Of a stretch of DNA of 64,000 bases, positions 16,532-25,748 are shown in pieces; the first letter of the stretch is position 1, and each line of letters opens with the position of its first letter. Both the position numbers and the translations under genes were made by a program. The stretch is taken from the NCBI RefSeq assembly GCF_965228935.1, contig NZ_OZ245846.1:5084001-5148000 (forward strand). Reading direction: 5' to 3'. The notes beneath the pieces are model-generated. The model saw nothing but the letters and a program-made list of their open reading frames with translations. It did not search any database and was not told where the DNA came from. Source of the DNA: Ulvibacterium sp965228935 (GTDB taxonomy: Bacteria > Bacteroidota > Bacteroidia > Flavobacteriales > Flavobacteriaceae).

Positions 16532-18406
16532 ATGAATCTGACCACTGTAGAAAATATAGCCAAGGCGTATGGGGAACTCGTACTTTTCCAGGATATATCC
16601 TTTGGCATCAACAAAGATCAAAAAATAGCCTTGATCGCCAAAAATGGTACTGGAAAGACTTCGATCCTAAATATTCTTTCCGGACAGGACGCTCCTGATA
16701 CCGGGCAGGTAAATTACCGAAAAGGGCTCCGTATCTCGTATCTGGAACAGGAACCGAATCTAAATCCCCAACTCACCATAGAGCAGACCATCCTTGCATC
16801 CGATAACGAAGTGCTCCAGATAATTGCGAATTATGAAAGGGCACTGCTGCAACCCGATGATCAAGACGCCTATCAAAAGGCATTTGAAGCTATGGAACGC
16901 CATGATGCCTGGGATTTTGAGACCCAATACAAACAGATTCTTTTTAAGTTGAAACTGGAAAATTTGGATACCAAAGTGGGACTCCTATCCGGAGGGCAGA
17001 AAAAACGTTTGGCATTGGCCAATGCATTGATCAACAAACCGGACCTACTCATCTTGGATGAACCGACCAATCACTTGGATCTGGAAATGATAGAATGGTT
17101 GGAACAATACTTTATAAAGGAAAATATGACCCTTTTTATGGTTACCCATGATCGTTATTTTCTGGAACGGGTATGTAATGAAATTTTGGAACTGGACAAC
17201 GGAAGGCTATATGCCTACAAGGGCAACTATTCCTATTATTTGCAAAAAAAGGAAGCCCGTTTGGAACAGGAATCGGTGGAACGACATAAGTCCCAACGTC
17301 TGTACAAAAAAGAACTGGATTGGATGCGAAGGCAGCCCAAGGCGCGCACCACAAAATCCAAATCCCGTATCGATGATTTCCATACCATAAAGGAAAAGGC
17401 CCACCAGCGGAGGAAGGAACATGAAATACAACTGGAATTGAATATGGAGCGGATGGGCAGCAAGATCCTGGAACTTCATAAGGTTTCCAAATCCTTTCCA
17501 GAAAAACTGATTTTGGAAAAGTTCGACTATACCTTCACGAGAGGTGAACGTGTTGGGATTATTGGGAAAAACGGTACCGGAAAATCCACATTTTTGAATG
17601 TTATTACTGGTATCGATCGACCTGACAGTGGCAAAATAGTGGTTGGGGATACCATTAAATTCGGTTATTATACACAAGCAGGAATTACTATTAAGGAAGG
17701 TCAGAAGGTTATTGATGTCATTCGGGAGTTTGGCGACTACATTCCTTTGAAAAAAGGTCGCCAAATCTCGGCCCAACAGCTATTGGAGCGCTTCCTTTTT
17801 GACCGTAAAAAGCAGTACGATTTTGTCAAAAAACTAAGTGGAGGGGAACGAAAACGACTTTACCTCTGTACAGTGCTCATCCAAAATCCGAATTTTTTGA
17901 TTTTGGACGAACCCACCAACGACCTGGATATTGTAACGCTCAATGTTTTGGAGAATTTTTTGCTTGATTTTCCCGGATGTTTGGTCGTGGTATCCCACGA
18001 TCGCTATTTTATGGATAAGATTGTGGACCACCTCTTTGTCTTCAAGGGCAATGCCATGATCGAGGACTTTCCCGGGAATTATTCCGATTATAGGGCCTAT
18101 GAGGACAGTAAAATTAGTGAAGCAAGGCAGGAAAAGGGGGACGCTTCCGAAACACGGCCTAAAAAATCGTGGAAAACAGAAGACAATAGATCCAAAATCT
18201 CCTATTTGGAACAAAAGGAGTACAAAAAGTTGGAAAAGGACATCCAAAAATTGGAACATCAAAAAATTGAAATAGAGCAAAGATTTATGGATGCCTCGCT
18301 TAGTGGGGAGGAAATAGACGAACTGTCCATAGAGTTACAGAAAGTTACGGATGCCATAGACCAAAAAACCGAACGCTGGTTTGAATTATCTGCAATGCTT
18401 GAGTAG
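16532..18406 (+). CDS. ABC-F family ATPase (Uup-like)
   Basis: 624 residues with two nucleotide-binding domains and no membrane segments. First domain: AKNGTGKTS near 35, LLSGGQKKRLALANAL near 155, ILDEPTNHLDLEM. Linker: charged, about 235-315. Second domain: GKNGTGKST near 345, LSGGERKRLYL near 437, LDEPTNDLDI. A C-terminal coiled coil (about 555-620, many Glu/Lys) places it with Uup. ABC-F proteins act on ribosomes or, for Uup, on branched DNA; the choice cannot be made here. Starts 3 bases after the DUF4105 stop, so the two are likely co-transcribed. Confidence 0.92.
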   Translation: MNLTTVENIAKAYGELVLFQDISFGINKDQKIALIAKNGTGKTSILNILSGQDAPDTGQVNYRKGLRISYLEQEPNLNPQLTIEQTILASDNEVLQIIANYERALLQPDDQDAYQKAFEAMERHDAWDFETQYKQILFKLKLENLDTKVGLLSGGQKKRLALANALINKPDLLILDEPTNHLDLEMIEWLEQYFIKENMTLFMVTHDRYFLERVCNEILELDNGRLYAYKGNYSYYLQKKEARLEQESVERHKSQRLYKKELDWMRRQPKARTTKSKSRIDDFHTIKEKAHQRRKEHEIQLELNMERMGSKILELHKVSKSFPEKLILEKFDYTFTRGERVGIIGKNGTGKSTFLNVITGIDRPDSGKIVVGDTIKFGYYTQAGITIKEGQKVIDVIREFGDYIPLKKGRQISAQQLLERFLFDRKKQYDFVKKLSGGERKRLYLCTVLIQNPNFLILDEPTNDLDIVTLNVLENFLLDFPGCLVVVSHDRYFMDKIVDHLFVFKGNAMIEDFPGNYSDYRAYEDSKISEARQEKGDASETRPKKSWKTEDNRSKISYLEQKEYKKLEKDIQKLEHQKIEIEQRFMDASLSGEEIDELSIELQKVTDAIDQKTERWFELSAMLE

Positions 18407-18492
18407 GTAGAATCTAAGTCTGCCCAAATAGATCCATTACATTTGAAAACTGGCCTTGTCTTTGGAGATAGTGGCCCAATTGAACAATACCG

Positions 18493-18999
18493 TTGTTATT
18501 AAGCCTTTTCAAATACCTAAAATTCCTGCTTGTTTCCAACAATCAACATGGAGTACATTCCCCGTTTGTCTATAATTTCATTACCCGATCTCTATATACC
18601 AAACCCAAATACAGAGGCAACAAGGTCCGTGATGTGCTGTTAAAAAGCATTATCTATTTTGATGCCAGGGTAATTCTACTTTCCGACGGGAACCCTGTAT
18701 TAAAAGATGTGATCCGAGAAATTTCGCCCAAAACAAAATTCGAAGGAAAGCCGTACGATATCATCTATTTGGAGCATCCGGAAGAAGCGTCCCATCAAAA
18801 ATACGGTCCATCTGGAAATATGGTACATAATGATAGCATGCTATTGATTAACGGCATCCATAAAAACAAAAAAACGGAGGCATACTGGGAAAACATCAAA
18901 AAATGGGCACACGTTACCGTAACCCTAGATTTCTTTTATTGTGGCGCCGTATTCTTTAGAAAAGAACAGGCAGAGGAACATTTTAAAATTCGGATATGA
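18493..18999 (+). CDS. shortened relative of class I SAM-dependent methyltransferases
   Basis: 168 residues. The first 40 (NNQHGVHSPFVYNFITRSLY) and the last 60 (MVHNDSMLLINGIH, VTVTLDFFYCGAVFFRKEQA) match a flavobacterial methyltransferase family of about 230-260 residues. The central Rossmann segment with the glycine-rich SAM loop is missing and replaced by a short KVRDVLLKSIIYFDARVILL stretch. It is intact as a reading frame (TTG start at 18493, in-frame stop at 18481), so this looks like a natural reduced form and not a frameshift. Probably not a working methyltransferase; function unknown. Family comparison is from memory. Confidence 0.6.
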   Translation: MLLSLFKYLKFLLVSNNQHGVHSPFVYNFITRSLYTKPKYRGNKVRDVLLKSIIYFDARVILLSDGNPVLKDVIREISPKTKFEGKPYDIIYLEHPEEASHQKYGPSGNMVHNDSMLLINGIHKNKKTEAYWENIKKWAHVTVTLDFFYCGAVFFRKEQAEEHFKIRI

Positions 19000-19030
19000 T
19001 CCCGTATTTTTAAATATTAAGGAAAGTATT

Positions 19031-19183
19031 ATGGATTATTCAATTTATACCGTACTTGGGATACTCTTTGTGGTCTATCTTTTCATTACGATTTACAACA
19101 AGAGACAGTCCAGACGCCGAAGGGACAAAAAATTCATGGATGGCTATGGGCGGCATAGGAAGAAAGACGGGGAAAAGGAGTAG
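19031..19183 (+). CDS. 50-residue single-pass membrane protein
   Basis: MDYSIYTVLGILFVVYLFIT forms one helix at residues 4-22, followed by a very basic tail (KRQSRRRRDKK). The ATG at 19031 is chosen because the helix begins there; the longer frame would overlap the preceding gene. It starts 31 bases after the methyltransferase-like gene and may share its transcript. Function unknown; the basic tail would face the cytoplasm. Confidence 0.65.
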   Translation: MDYSIYTVLGILFVVYLFITIYNKRQSRRRRDKKFMDGYGRHRKKDGEKE

Positions 19184-19213
19184 GCGATTTCAGTTTTTGG
19201 TTTGTGGTTTCAG

Positions 19214-19255
19214 GAAATACGAAATACATGGTACGAAATACGAGGTACGAACAAT
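19214..19255. repeat. degenerate tandem heptamer array
   Basis: Six 7-base units, three of them identical GAAATAC (19214-19220, 19221-19227, 19235-19241), interleaved with ATGGTAC and GAGGTAC. Exact 7-base phase is kept throughout. Confidence 0.75.
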
Positions 19256-19259
19256 ATGC

Positions 19260-19287
19260 AGTTCAAGGTTCCATGTTCAAAGTTCAA
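19260..19287. repeat. second heptamer array, unit AGTTCAA
   Basis: Four units in phase: AGTTCAA (19260-19266 and 19281-19287), GGTTCCA and TGTTCAA between them. Separated from the previous array by only a few bases but with a different unit. Confidence 0.7.
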
Positions 19288-19315
19288 TGAAGCCATGATT
19301 AACTTTTAACAGCCA

Positions 19316-19399
19316 ACAAATAACCCAATAACCCAAACTACAAACTTGACACTTGTTATTTGGGTTTGTAGTTGATTTTTGAATTTGAATTTGTACTTG
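19316..19399 (+). repeat. 7-base-period sequence with an inverted repeat before the adenosyltransferase gene
   Basis: Units such as ACCCAAT, ACTACAA, ACTTGAC and ACTTGTT follow one another in 7-base steps up to 5 bases before the ATG at 19405. Within it AACTACAAAC (19336-19345) and GTTTGTAGTT (19364-19373) form a perfect 10-bp stem that could fold in the leader. Confidence 0.55.
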
Positions 19400-19404
19400 T
19401 AAAA

Positions 19405-19980
19405 ATGAAAATATACACCAAGACGGGCGACGATGGTACCACGGCACTATTTGGGGGAACGCGGGTCGCCAAACACCATATGCGAATTGATAGCTATGGT
19501 ACCGTGGACGAGCTCAATTCCTGGATAGGCCTGATCCGGGACCAGAAGATAGATGAACACACCAAGGGGATATTGGCCAAGATCCAGGATAGATTATTTA
19601 CGATCGGCGCTATTTTGGCCACGGATCCGGAAAAGGCCCAGTTAAAAAATGGGCAGGAAAGACTGAATATTCCGAGGGTAGGAAGTGCCGATATCTCACT
19701 ATTGGAAAATGAGATGGATAAAATGGATGAAACGCTTCCGCCAATGACACATTTTATTCTACCAGGAGGCCATACAACCGTGTCATACTGCCATATTGCC
19801 AGAACTATCTGCAGGCGGGGAGAGCGTTTGGCCGTTCAATTGCATGAGGAAGAACCGTTTGATGAGCATGTTTTGTCATATCTAAATAGACTTTCCGACT
19901 ATCTCTTTGTATTGGCACGAAAGTTGTCAAAAGATTCACAGGCAGAAGAGGTTAAATGGATTCCCGAAAGAGGAAAGTGA
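19405..19980 (+). CDS. cob(I)yrinic acid a,c-diamide adenosyltransferase (PduO/MMAB type)
   Basis: 191 residues. The ATP-binding N terminus MKIYTKTGDDGTTALFGGTR, the SYGTVDELNSWIG segment near residue 34 and the C-terminal RTICRRGERLAV with LNRLSDYLFVLAR are diagnostic of the PduO-type ATP:Co(I)rrinoid adenosyltransferase. Makes adenosylcobalamin. The ATG at 19405 starts exactly at the ATP-binding motif; the longer frame enters the repeat array. MeaB, chaperone of the B12-dependent methylmalonyl-CoA mutase, lies at the right edge of the window, a functional but not operonic link. Confidence 0.93.
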   Translation: MKIYTKTGDDGTTALFGGTRVAKHHMRIDSYGTVDELNSWIGLIRDQKIDEHTKGILAKIQDRLFTIGAILATDPEKAQLKNGQERLNIPRVGSADISLLENEMDKMDETLPPMTHFILPGGHTTVSYCHIARTICRRGERLAVQLHEEEPFDEHVLSYLNRLSDYLFVLARKLSKDSQAEEVKWIPERGK

Positions 19981-20117
19981 AAGACGGTCGATGGGCCCAA
20001 AAGTTAAATTTTCATCGGTTAAATTTGTCTTTCTCTAATAATTTCATTATTTCTTCGTTATCAAACTATTAAAACAAAAATAAATAGGCAAAACGGCTGA
20101 AATACTTGTGAAATAGC

Positions 20118-20147
20118 TTGACAATGTCGTTTTAAAATTTATTTTTG
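20118..20147 (+). promoter_or_regulatory. sigma-ABfm type promoter of the DUF2795 gene
   Basis: TTG at 20118-20120, a 19-base spacer, then TATTTTTG at 20140-20147, an exact TAnnTTTG. It lies 26 bases before the ATG at 20174 in very AT-rich DNA. One of the best promoter matches in the window. Confidence 0.75.
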
Positions 20148-20173
20148 CAAAAAATTAAAATCAAACTATTACC

Positions 20174-20398
20174 ATGTATTGGACATTAGAATTAGCATCC
20201 TATTTAAGTGATGCGCCATGGCCAGCTACCAAGGATGAGTTAATAGATTACTCCATCCGTACTGGTGCTCCTTTGGAGGTTGTGGAAAACCTTCAATCTA
20301 TGGAAGAGGAAGGTGGGGAAATATATGAATCCATTGAAGAGATATGGCCTGATTATCCTACCGAGGAAGATTACCTCTGGAACGAGGACGAATATTGA
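20174..20398 (+). CDS. DUF2795 family small acidic protein
   Basis: 74 residues beginning MYWTLELASYLSDAPWPATK and strongly acidic towards the end (EEIWPDYPTEEDYLWNEDEY). The WPATKDELIDYSIRTGAP helix-loop pattern is that of DUF2795. No membrane segment or signal. It has its own strong promoter and a terminator 22 bases after the stop, so it is an independent and probably well-expressed unit upstream of secA. Function not established for the family. Confidence 0.85.
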   Translation: MYWTLELASYLSDAPWPATKDELIDYSIRTGAPLEVVENLQSMEEEGGEIYESIEEIWPDYPTEEDYLWNEDEY

Positions 20399-20419
20399 TA
20401 ACATTAACGCAATTGCAAC

Positions 20420-20446
20420 AAAAAAGTCTCTATCGAGGCTTTTTTT
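20420..20446 (+). terminator. rho-independent terminator
   Basis: 11-bp stem with one G-T pair (AAAAAAGTCTC / GAGGCTTTTTT), 4-base loop TATC, and eight further T or near-T bases. Ends the DUF2795 transcript. Confidence 0.85.
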
Positions 20447-20613
20447 TTATGTAATTTTGGCAGCAAATCCCTGCATTTTAGGCGATTTTAAAAACTGGAA
20501 TGCCTTTTGTTCACAAAGTAGGTGTCCCAAAAGTAAAGACACGTTTAATGCAAATCATGGTCACTTGTACTTTTTGATTTTACCATGATTTTTGATAATA
20601 ATATCATACCAGT

Positions 20614-23600
20614 ATGAGTTTGTTAAATTCGGTTCTAAAAGCCTTTGTGGGCGATAAATCCAAAAAGGACGTAAAGGAACTACAGCCCTTGGTCGTAAAA
20701 ATAAAATCCTTTGAATCGCAATTGGAAGGGTTGAGCCATGATGAGTTACGGAACAAGACCGTGGAATTCAAAAAAAGGATTCAAGAGGATAGCAAGGAGG
20801 CCAGCGATAAAATAGCACAATTGGAAGAGGAGGTACAAGCCTCCGACGACATAGATAAAAACGAGGAAATTTATTCGGAAATAGACAAACTCAGGGAAGA
20901 GGTCTACAAACTATCCGAAAATACCTTGAATGATATCCTTCCCGAAGCCTTTGCCGTAGTAAAGGAAACGGCCAAGAGATTCGTCAAAAATGAGACCCTT
21001 GCCGTAAAAGCTACGGAATTTGACCGTGAACTTTCAGGAAAAAAGGACTACGTGTCCTTGGATGGTGACGATGCCGTATGGAAAAATTCCTGGGACGCCG
21101 CCGGTAAAGAGGTCACTTGGGATATGGTGCACTATGATGTACAACTCATTGGGGGCATTGCCCTACATCAAGGAAAAATAGCGGAAATGCAGACTGGGGA
21201 AGGAAAGACCTTGGTGGCCACATTGCCCTTGTATCTTAATGCCCTGGCCGGAAAAGGGGCACATTTGGTGACGGTAAACGATTATCTGGCCAAACGGGAT
21301 AGTGCATGGATGGGACCCCTCTTTGAATTCCACGGGCTTTCCGTAGATTGTATAGACCACCACCGTCCCAACTCGGACGGAAGGAGGGCCGCCTACAATG
21401 CCGATATCACCTACGGCACCAATAATGAATTTGGTTTTGATTACTTAAGGGATAATATGGCCCATACCCCAAAGGATTTGGTGCAACGTCCCCATCACTA
21501 CGCCATTGTGGACGAAGTAGATTCCGTATTGATCGATGATGCCCGTACCCCGTTGATCATTTCGGGTCCCGTTCCCGAAGGCGACCGACACGAGTTCAAT
21601 GAATTAAAGCCCAAGATTTCTGAAATTGTCCAAAAACAACGTCAACATTTGACCGGGGTTCTGGCGGAGGCCAAAAAACTGATTGCAGAGGGCGACACCA
21701 AGGAGGGTGGTTTTCTACTGTTACGTGTACACCGGGGCTTGCCTAAGAACAAGGCCCTGATCAAGTTTCTTAGTGAGGAGGGTATAAAACAGTTGCTGCA
21801 AAAGACGGAGAATTTCTATATGCAGGACAACAACAGGGAGATGCCCAAAGTAGATGAAGATCTGCTCTTTGTCATTGAGGAAAAGAACAACCAAATAGAA
21901 CTTACGGACAAGGGGATAGATTATCTTTCCGGGGAGCAGAATCGGGACTTTTTTGTGATGCCGGATATCGGTAGTGAAATCGCCAAGATCGAAAGCCAAA
22001 ATTTGGAAATCGAAAAAGAGGCCGAGCTAAAGGAAGACCTATTCAAGGATTTTACCGTAAAAAGTGAGCGTATCCACACCTTGACCCAATTGTTAAAGGC
22101 CTATACACTCTTTGAAAAGGACGTGGAGTACGTGGTCATTGAAAACAAGGTACTCATTGTAGACGAGCAGACTGGCCGAATTATGGACGGGCGCCGGTAC
22201 TCGGACGGATTGCATCAAGCTATCGAGGCCAAGGAAAATGTAAAGATAGAGGCCCTTACCCAGACCTTTGCCACGGTAACCCTACAAAACTATTTTAGGA
22301 TGTACCGCAAATTAGCCGGTATGACGGGAACCGCCGTTACCGAGGCCGGCGAGTTCTGGGAAATCTATAAATTGGATGTTGTGGAAATCCCCACGAACCG
22401 ACCCATTGCCCGTGACGATAGAAACGACCTTATTTACAAGACCAAAAGGGAAAAGTACAATGCCATTATTGACGAGGTGACCAAACTCTCCCAGCAGGGC
22501 AGACCGATCTTGATCGGTACCACCTCGGTAGAGATTTCGGAACTGCTCTCCCGGATGTTGACCATTAGAAAGGTAGAACACAATGTGCTGAATGCCAAAT
22601 TGCATAAAAAGGAGGCCGATGTTGTGGCCGAGGCCGGTAAACCCGGAGTGGTAACTATTGCCACCAATATGGCGGGTCGGGGAACGGACATTAAACTAAC
22701 GGATGCCGTTAAACAAGCCGGTGGATTGGCCATTGTGGGCACGGAACGCCATGATTCCCGACGGGTCGATAGACAGCTAAGGGGGCGTTCCGGGCGTCAA
22801 GGAGATCCCGGAAGTTCACAGTTCTATGTCTCTTTGGAAGATAATTTAATGCGGCTTTTTGGTTCGGAACGTGTGGCCAAAATGATGGATAGGATGGGAT
22901 TGGAAGAAGGCGAGGTCATTCAGCATTCCATGATGACCAAATCCATAGAAAGGGCCCAGAAAAAAGTAGAGGAGAACAACTTTGGCGTTCGGAAACGTTT
23001 GTTGGAATATGACGACGTTATGAACGCGCAGCGGGAAGTAGTCTATAAAAGAAGACGGCATGCCCTACAGGGTGAACGCCTAAAGGTAGACATCGCCAAT
23101 ATGGTCTATGATACCTGCGAGGTTATAGCCGACACTAACAGGGCGGCCAATGACTACAAAAATTTTGAGTTCGAACTCATTAAATATTTCTCTATCACTT
23201 CTCCGATTTCCGAGGAGGAGTTTACAAAATTGGGTGTTCAAGAAATCGCAAACAAGGTATACTCAGCGGCCTATGAGTACTATCAAAATAAAATGGAGCG
23301 CAATGCGGCGGCTGCTTTTCCGGTAATCAAACAGGTATATGAGGACAATGCCAATAAATTTGAGCGCATCGTTGTACCGTTTACGGATGGTGTAAAGAGC
23401 TTAAATGTGGTGACCAATCTTAAGGATGCCTATGAAAGTGACGGCAAGCAATTGGTCACCGATTTTGAAAAGAACATCACCCTGGCCATAATAGACGATT
23501 CCTGGAAGACCCATCTTCGCAAGATGGACGAATTGAAACAGTCCGTACAATTGGCGGTCCATGAGCAGAAAGACCCTTTGCTGATCTATAAGTTCGAGGC

Positions 23601-23976
23601 TTTTGAACTTTTCAAAAGTATAATCGACAAGGTAAACCGGGAAGTGGTCTCGTTCCTGTTCAAGGGGGAGTTGCCCACGGCCAACCCCAATGAAATACAG
23701 GAGGCCAGAAACGTTCGTAGGCCCAAGGAAAATCTTCAGACCAGTAAGGAAGAAATTCCCAATAGTGATGAGTTAGCGGCCAGAAACAGGGCGGCCGGTC
23801 AGACCCAAGGACAAAGGCCCCAGGTTACGGAGACAATTGTTCGTGAACGCCCTAAAATTGGCAGGAACGAAAGGGTTACCATCAAGAACATCATGTCCGG
23901 AGAAAGCAAGACCGTTAAATATAAACAGGCCGAGCCTTTGATCAACAAAGGCGAATGGGTGCTTACCGAAGACTAA
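20614..23976 (+). CDS. secA: preprotein translocase subunit SecA
   Basis: 1120 residues, longer than the ~900 of proteobacterial SecA, as is usual in Bacteroidota. Walker A is MQTGEGKT with GEGKT at 195-199. The DEAD-like VDEVDSVLIDDARTPLIISG lies near 300, and nucleotide-binding domain 2 motifs ATNMAGRGTDIKL and QLRGRSGRQGDPGSSQFYV near 690-735. The two extensions are a charged insertion near 50-100 and an insertion near 350-470. The C terminus (IKNIMSGESKTVKYKQAEPL) lacks the SEC-C zinc cysteines. ATPase motor for Sec export at the inner membrane. Its own terminator follows. Confidence 0.97.
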   Translation: MSLLNSVLKAFVGDKSKKDVKELQPLVVKIKSFESQLEGLSHDELRNKTVEFKKRIQEDSKEASDKIAQLEEEVQASDDIDKNEEIYSEIDKLREEVYKLSENTLNDILPEAFAVVKETAKRFVKNETLAVKATEFDRELSGKKDYVSLDGDDAVWKNSWDAAGKEVTWDMVHYDVQLIGGIALHQGKIAEMQTGEGKTLVATLPLYLNALAGKGAHLVTVNDYLAKRDSAWMGPLFEFHGLSVDCIDHHRPNSDGRRAAYNADITYGTNNEFGFDYLRDNMAHTPKDLVQRPHHYAIVDEVDSVLIDDARTPLIISGPVPEGDRHEFNELKPKISEIVQKQRQHLTGVLAEAKKLIAEGDTKEGGFLLLRVHRGLPKNKALIKFLSEEGIKQLLQKTENFYMQDNNREMPKVDEDLLFVIEEKNNQIELTDKGIDYLSGEQNRDFFVMPDIGSEIAKIESQNLEIEKEAELKEDLFKDFTVKSERIHTLTQLLKAYTLFEKDVEYVVIENKVLIVDEQTGRIMDGRRYSDGLHQAIEAKENVKIEALTQTFATVTLQNYFRMYRKLAGMTGTAVTEAGEFWEIYKLDVVEIPTNRPIARDDRNDLIYKTKREKYNAIIDEVTKLSQQGRPILIGTTSVEISELLSRMLTIRKVEHNVLNAKLHKKEADVVAEAGKPGVVTIATNMAGRGTDIKLTDAVKQAGGLAIVGTERHDSRRVDRQLRGRSGRQGDPGSSQFYVSLEDNLMRLFGSERVAKMMDRMGLEEGEVIQHSMMTKSIERAQKKVEENNFGVRKRLLEYDDVMNAQREVVYKRRRHALQGERLKVDIANMVYDTCEVIADTNRAANDYKNFEFELIKYFSITSPISEEEFTKLGVQEIANKVYSAAYEYYQNKMERNAAAAFPVIKQVYEDNANKFERIVVPFTDGVKSLNVVTNLKDAYESDGKQLVTDFEKNITLAIIDDSWKTHLRKMDELKQSVQLAVHEQKDPLLIYKFEAFELFKSIIDKVNREVVSFLFKGELPTANPNEIQEARNVRRPKENLQTSKEEIPNSDELAARNRAAGQTQGQRPQVTETIVRERPKIGRNERVTIKNIMSGESKTVKYKQAEPLINKGEWVLTED

Positions 23977-23998
23977 AAAGTTTTGCCTTTATATTTGT

Positions 23999-24026
23999 AC
24001 GGCGGCCAATAGGCCGCCGTTTTTTA
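23999..24026 (+). terminator. rho-independent terminator of secA
   Basis: GC-rich 9-bp stem ACGGCGGCC / GGCCGCCGT, 4-base loop AATA, followed by six T; 22 bases after the secA stop. Confidence 0.92.
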
Positions 24027-24130
24027 TGCAAATAACCCAAAAGGTGGTCTTTTTCGTTCAAATCCAATAGGCTTCAACCTAGGTAATCCAAAAATTCAAT
24101 ATCTTTAAAACAAACCTAAGTTTTTCAAAA

Positions 24131-25525
24131 ATGACAACATCCAGACGTAAATTCCTTTCTTCCATAAGTATGTTGGCGGCCAGTTCCGCACTGCCCCTAC
24201 ATGCATTTGATTTTGGTAGCTCCAAAAAGCTTAAAGTAGCATTGGTCGGTACGGGCATTCGAGGCATTACCTTTTGGGGCAAACGTTTAATGGATGAGTA
24301 CTCCGATATTTTGGAGTTTGTGGGATTGAGCGATATCAACTCCAGTAGGCTGGAATACGGAAAAGGATATATCGGGGTCTCCTGCCCTACCTTTACGGAC
24401 TTTGGGAAAATGGTGTCCAGTACAAGACCGGATTTGGTCATTGTAACTACCAAGGATTCCACCCATCATGAGTTTATCATCAAAGGGTTGGAAATGGGAT
24501 GTGATGTACTCACGGAAAAACCGTTGACCACGGACGAGACCAAATGTCAAGCGATTTTGGATGCCGAAAAAAAGTCCGATAAGAACCTTATTGTCGGGTT
24601 TAATTATAGATGGAGCCCCTACGCCACTAAGGTAAAGGAACTTTTGGCCAACAATGCCATTGGAAAATTGGTCTCTATAGATTTTCACTGGTACCTCAAC
24701 ACCTATCATGGGGCCTCTTATTTTAGACGTTGGCACGGACAGATGGAAAGTGGGGGTTCCCTTTGGGTACATAAGGCGACCCATCATTTTGACCTTCTTA
24801 ACTGGTGGATAGACTCCGAACCAGAGGAGGTATTTGCTTATGGGGATCTGGAATTTTATGGTAAGAACGGGCCTTTCCGTGGCGATAAGTGCCGTACCTG
24901 CGAGTATCAATCCAAATGTGATTTTTATTGGGACATCACTAAGGATCAATTCAGCAAACAGCTTTATGTGGACCATGAGCACGAGGACGGTTACATTCGT
25001 GACAACTGTCTGTTCCGCGAGGAAATCGACATCTATGATAAAATGTCGGCGCAAGTAAAGTATGCGGACAATACCATACTAAACTATTCATTAACCACGT
25101 ATTCCCCATATGAGGGTTGGCGCGTTGGCATTAATGGTACGGAGGGCCGGATAGAGGCTTGGCAGGATATCCCATATTTTAAGAACGAAACTACCGATGA
25201 GGCCGAAAAACACGCCAAGGAAATGGCACAGACCAACAAGGATGAAATCTACTATGAGCCTATAATATTGCATAAGCTTTGGAAGACCCATGAGACCGTA
25301 GAAGTTCCTATGGAGAAAAGTGGTCACGGGGGTGGTGACAAAAGGCTACATGATAAAATCTTCAAGACCCCTGAAACCAAGGACGAATTTGGTCGTACGG
25401 CCGGTGTCAGGGACGGAGCCATGTCCATTCTTATAGGTGTGGGTGCACGCCGTAGTATTGAAAGAGGCAAGCCCATTAAAATAGCCGATCTGACCGATTT
25501 GAAACCCAAGGTTAAAAGAAGTTGA
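24131..25525 (+). CDS. Tat-exported Gfo/Idh/MocA oxidoreductase with a cysteine insertion
   Basis: 464 residues. The twin-arginine leader is TTSRRKFLSSISMLAASSAL. The Rossmann domain begins KVALVGTGIRG near residue 36, EKPLTTDETK lies near 130 and the domain-2 motif GGSLWVHKATHHFDLLNWW near 212. Between about 250 and 300 is an insertion with CRTCEYQSKC and a further cysteine in RDNCLF, which could bind a metal or form disulfides in the periplasm. Members of this family oxidise or epimerise sugars or cleave glycosides through keto intermediates; the substrate here is unknown. Monocistronic between the secA terminator and the kinase gene. Confidence 0.88.
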   Translation: MTTSRRKFLSSISMLAASSALPLHAFDFGSSKKLKVALVGTGIRGITFWGKRLMDEYSDILEFVGLSDINSSRLEYGKGYIGVSCPTFTDFGKMVSSTRPDLVIVTTKDSTHHEFIIKGLEMGCDVLTEKPLTTDETKCQAILDAEKKSDKNLIVGFNYRWSPYATKVKELLANNAIGKLVSIDFHWYLNTYHGASYFRRWHGQMESGGSLWVHKATHHFDLLNWWIDSEPEEVFAYGDLEFYGKNGPFRGDKCRTCEYQSKCDFYWDITKDQFSKQLYVDHEHEDGYIRDNCLFREEIDIYDKMSAQVKYADNTILNYSLTTYSPYEGWRVGINGTEGRIEAWQDIPYFKNETTDEAEKHAKEMAQTNKDEIYYEPIILHKLWKTHETVEVPMEKSGHGGGDKRLHDKIFKTPETKDEFGRTAGVRDGAMSILIGVGARRSIERGKPIKIADLTDLKPKVKRS

Positions 25526-25748
25526 CGGTAAGCCATTAAAATCCGAACAAGTCTCTTAGGGTACAGTCCCGGTATTGTATCGAAAGTATGTTCTGTCAAA
25601 AGACAAAAAAAACTTCCCTGCATCTAAAATAGTAGCGGCACCATTTGGAAGATATATCAAAACATGGTTAGTTTTACGGTATAACCCTAACCTGACCTAC
25701 CCTTTCTATGGCATACGCCAACAGCATCGGTATCTAATACAATTGGAT

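Noticed and set aside
17207..17776. Long minus-strand reading frame of 189 codons
   Set aside because: Antisense shadow of the ABC-F gene; the plus-strand frame carries all ABC motifs and the minus frame shows no family pattern.
19214..19400. Repeated short units considered as a CRISPR array
   Set aside because: Units are 7 bases without spacers, degenerate, and no cas genes are near.
24287..25054. Long minus-strand reading frame of 255 codons
   Set aside because: Shadow of the Gfo/Idh/MocA gene at 24131-25525, whose motifs are intact.
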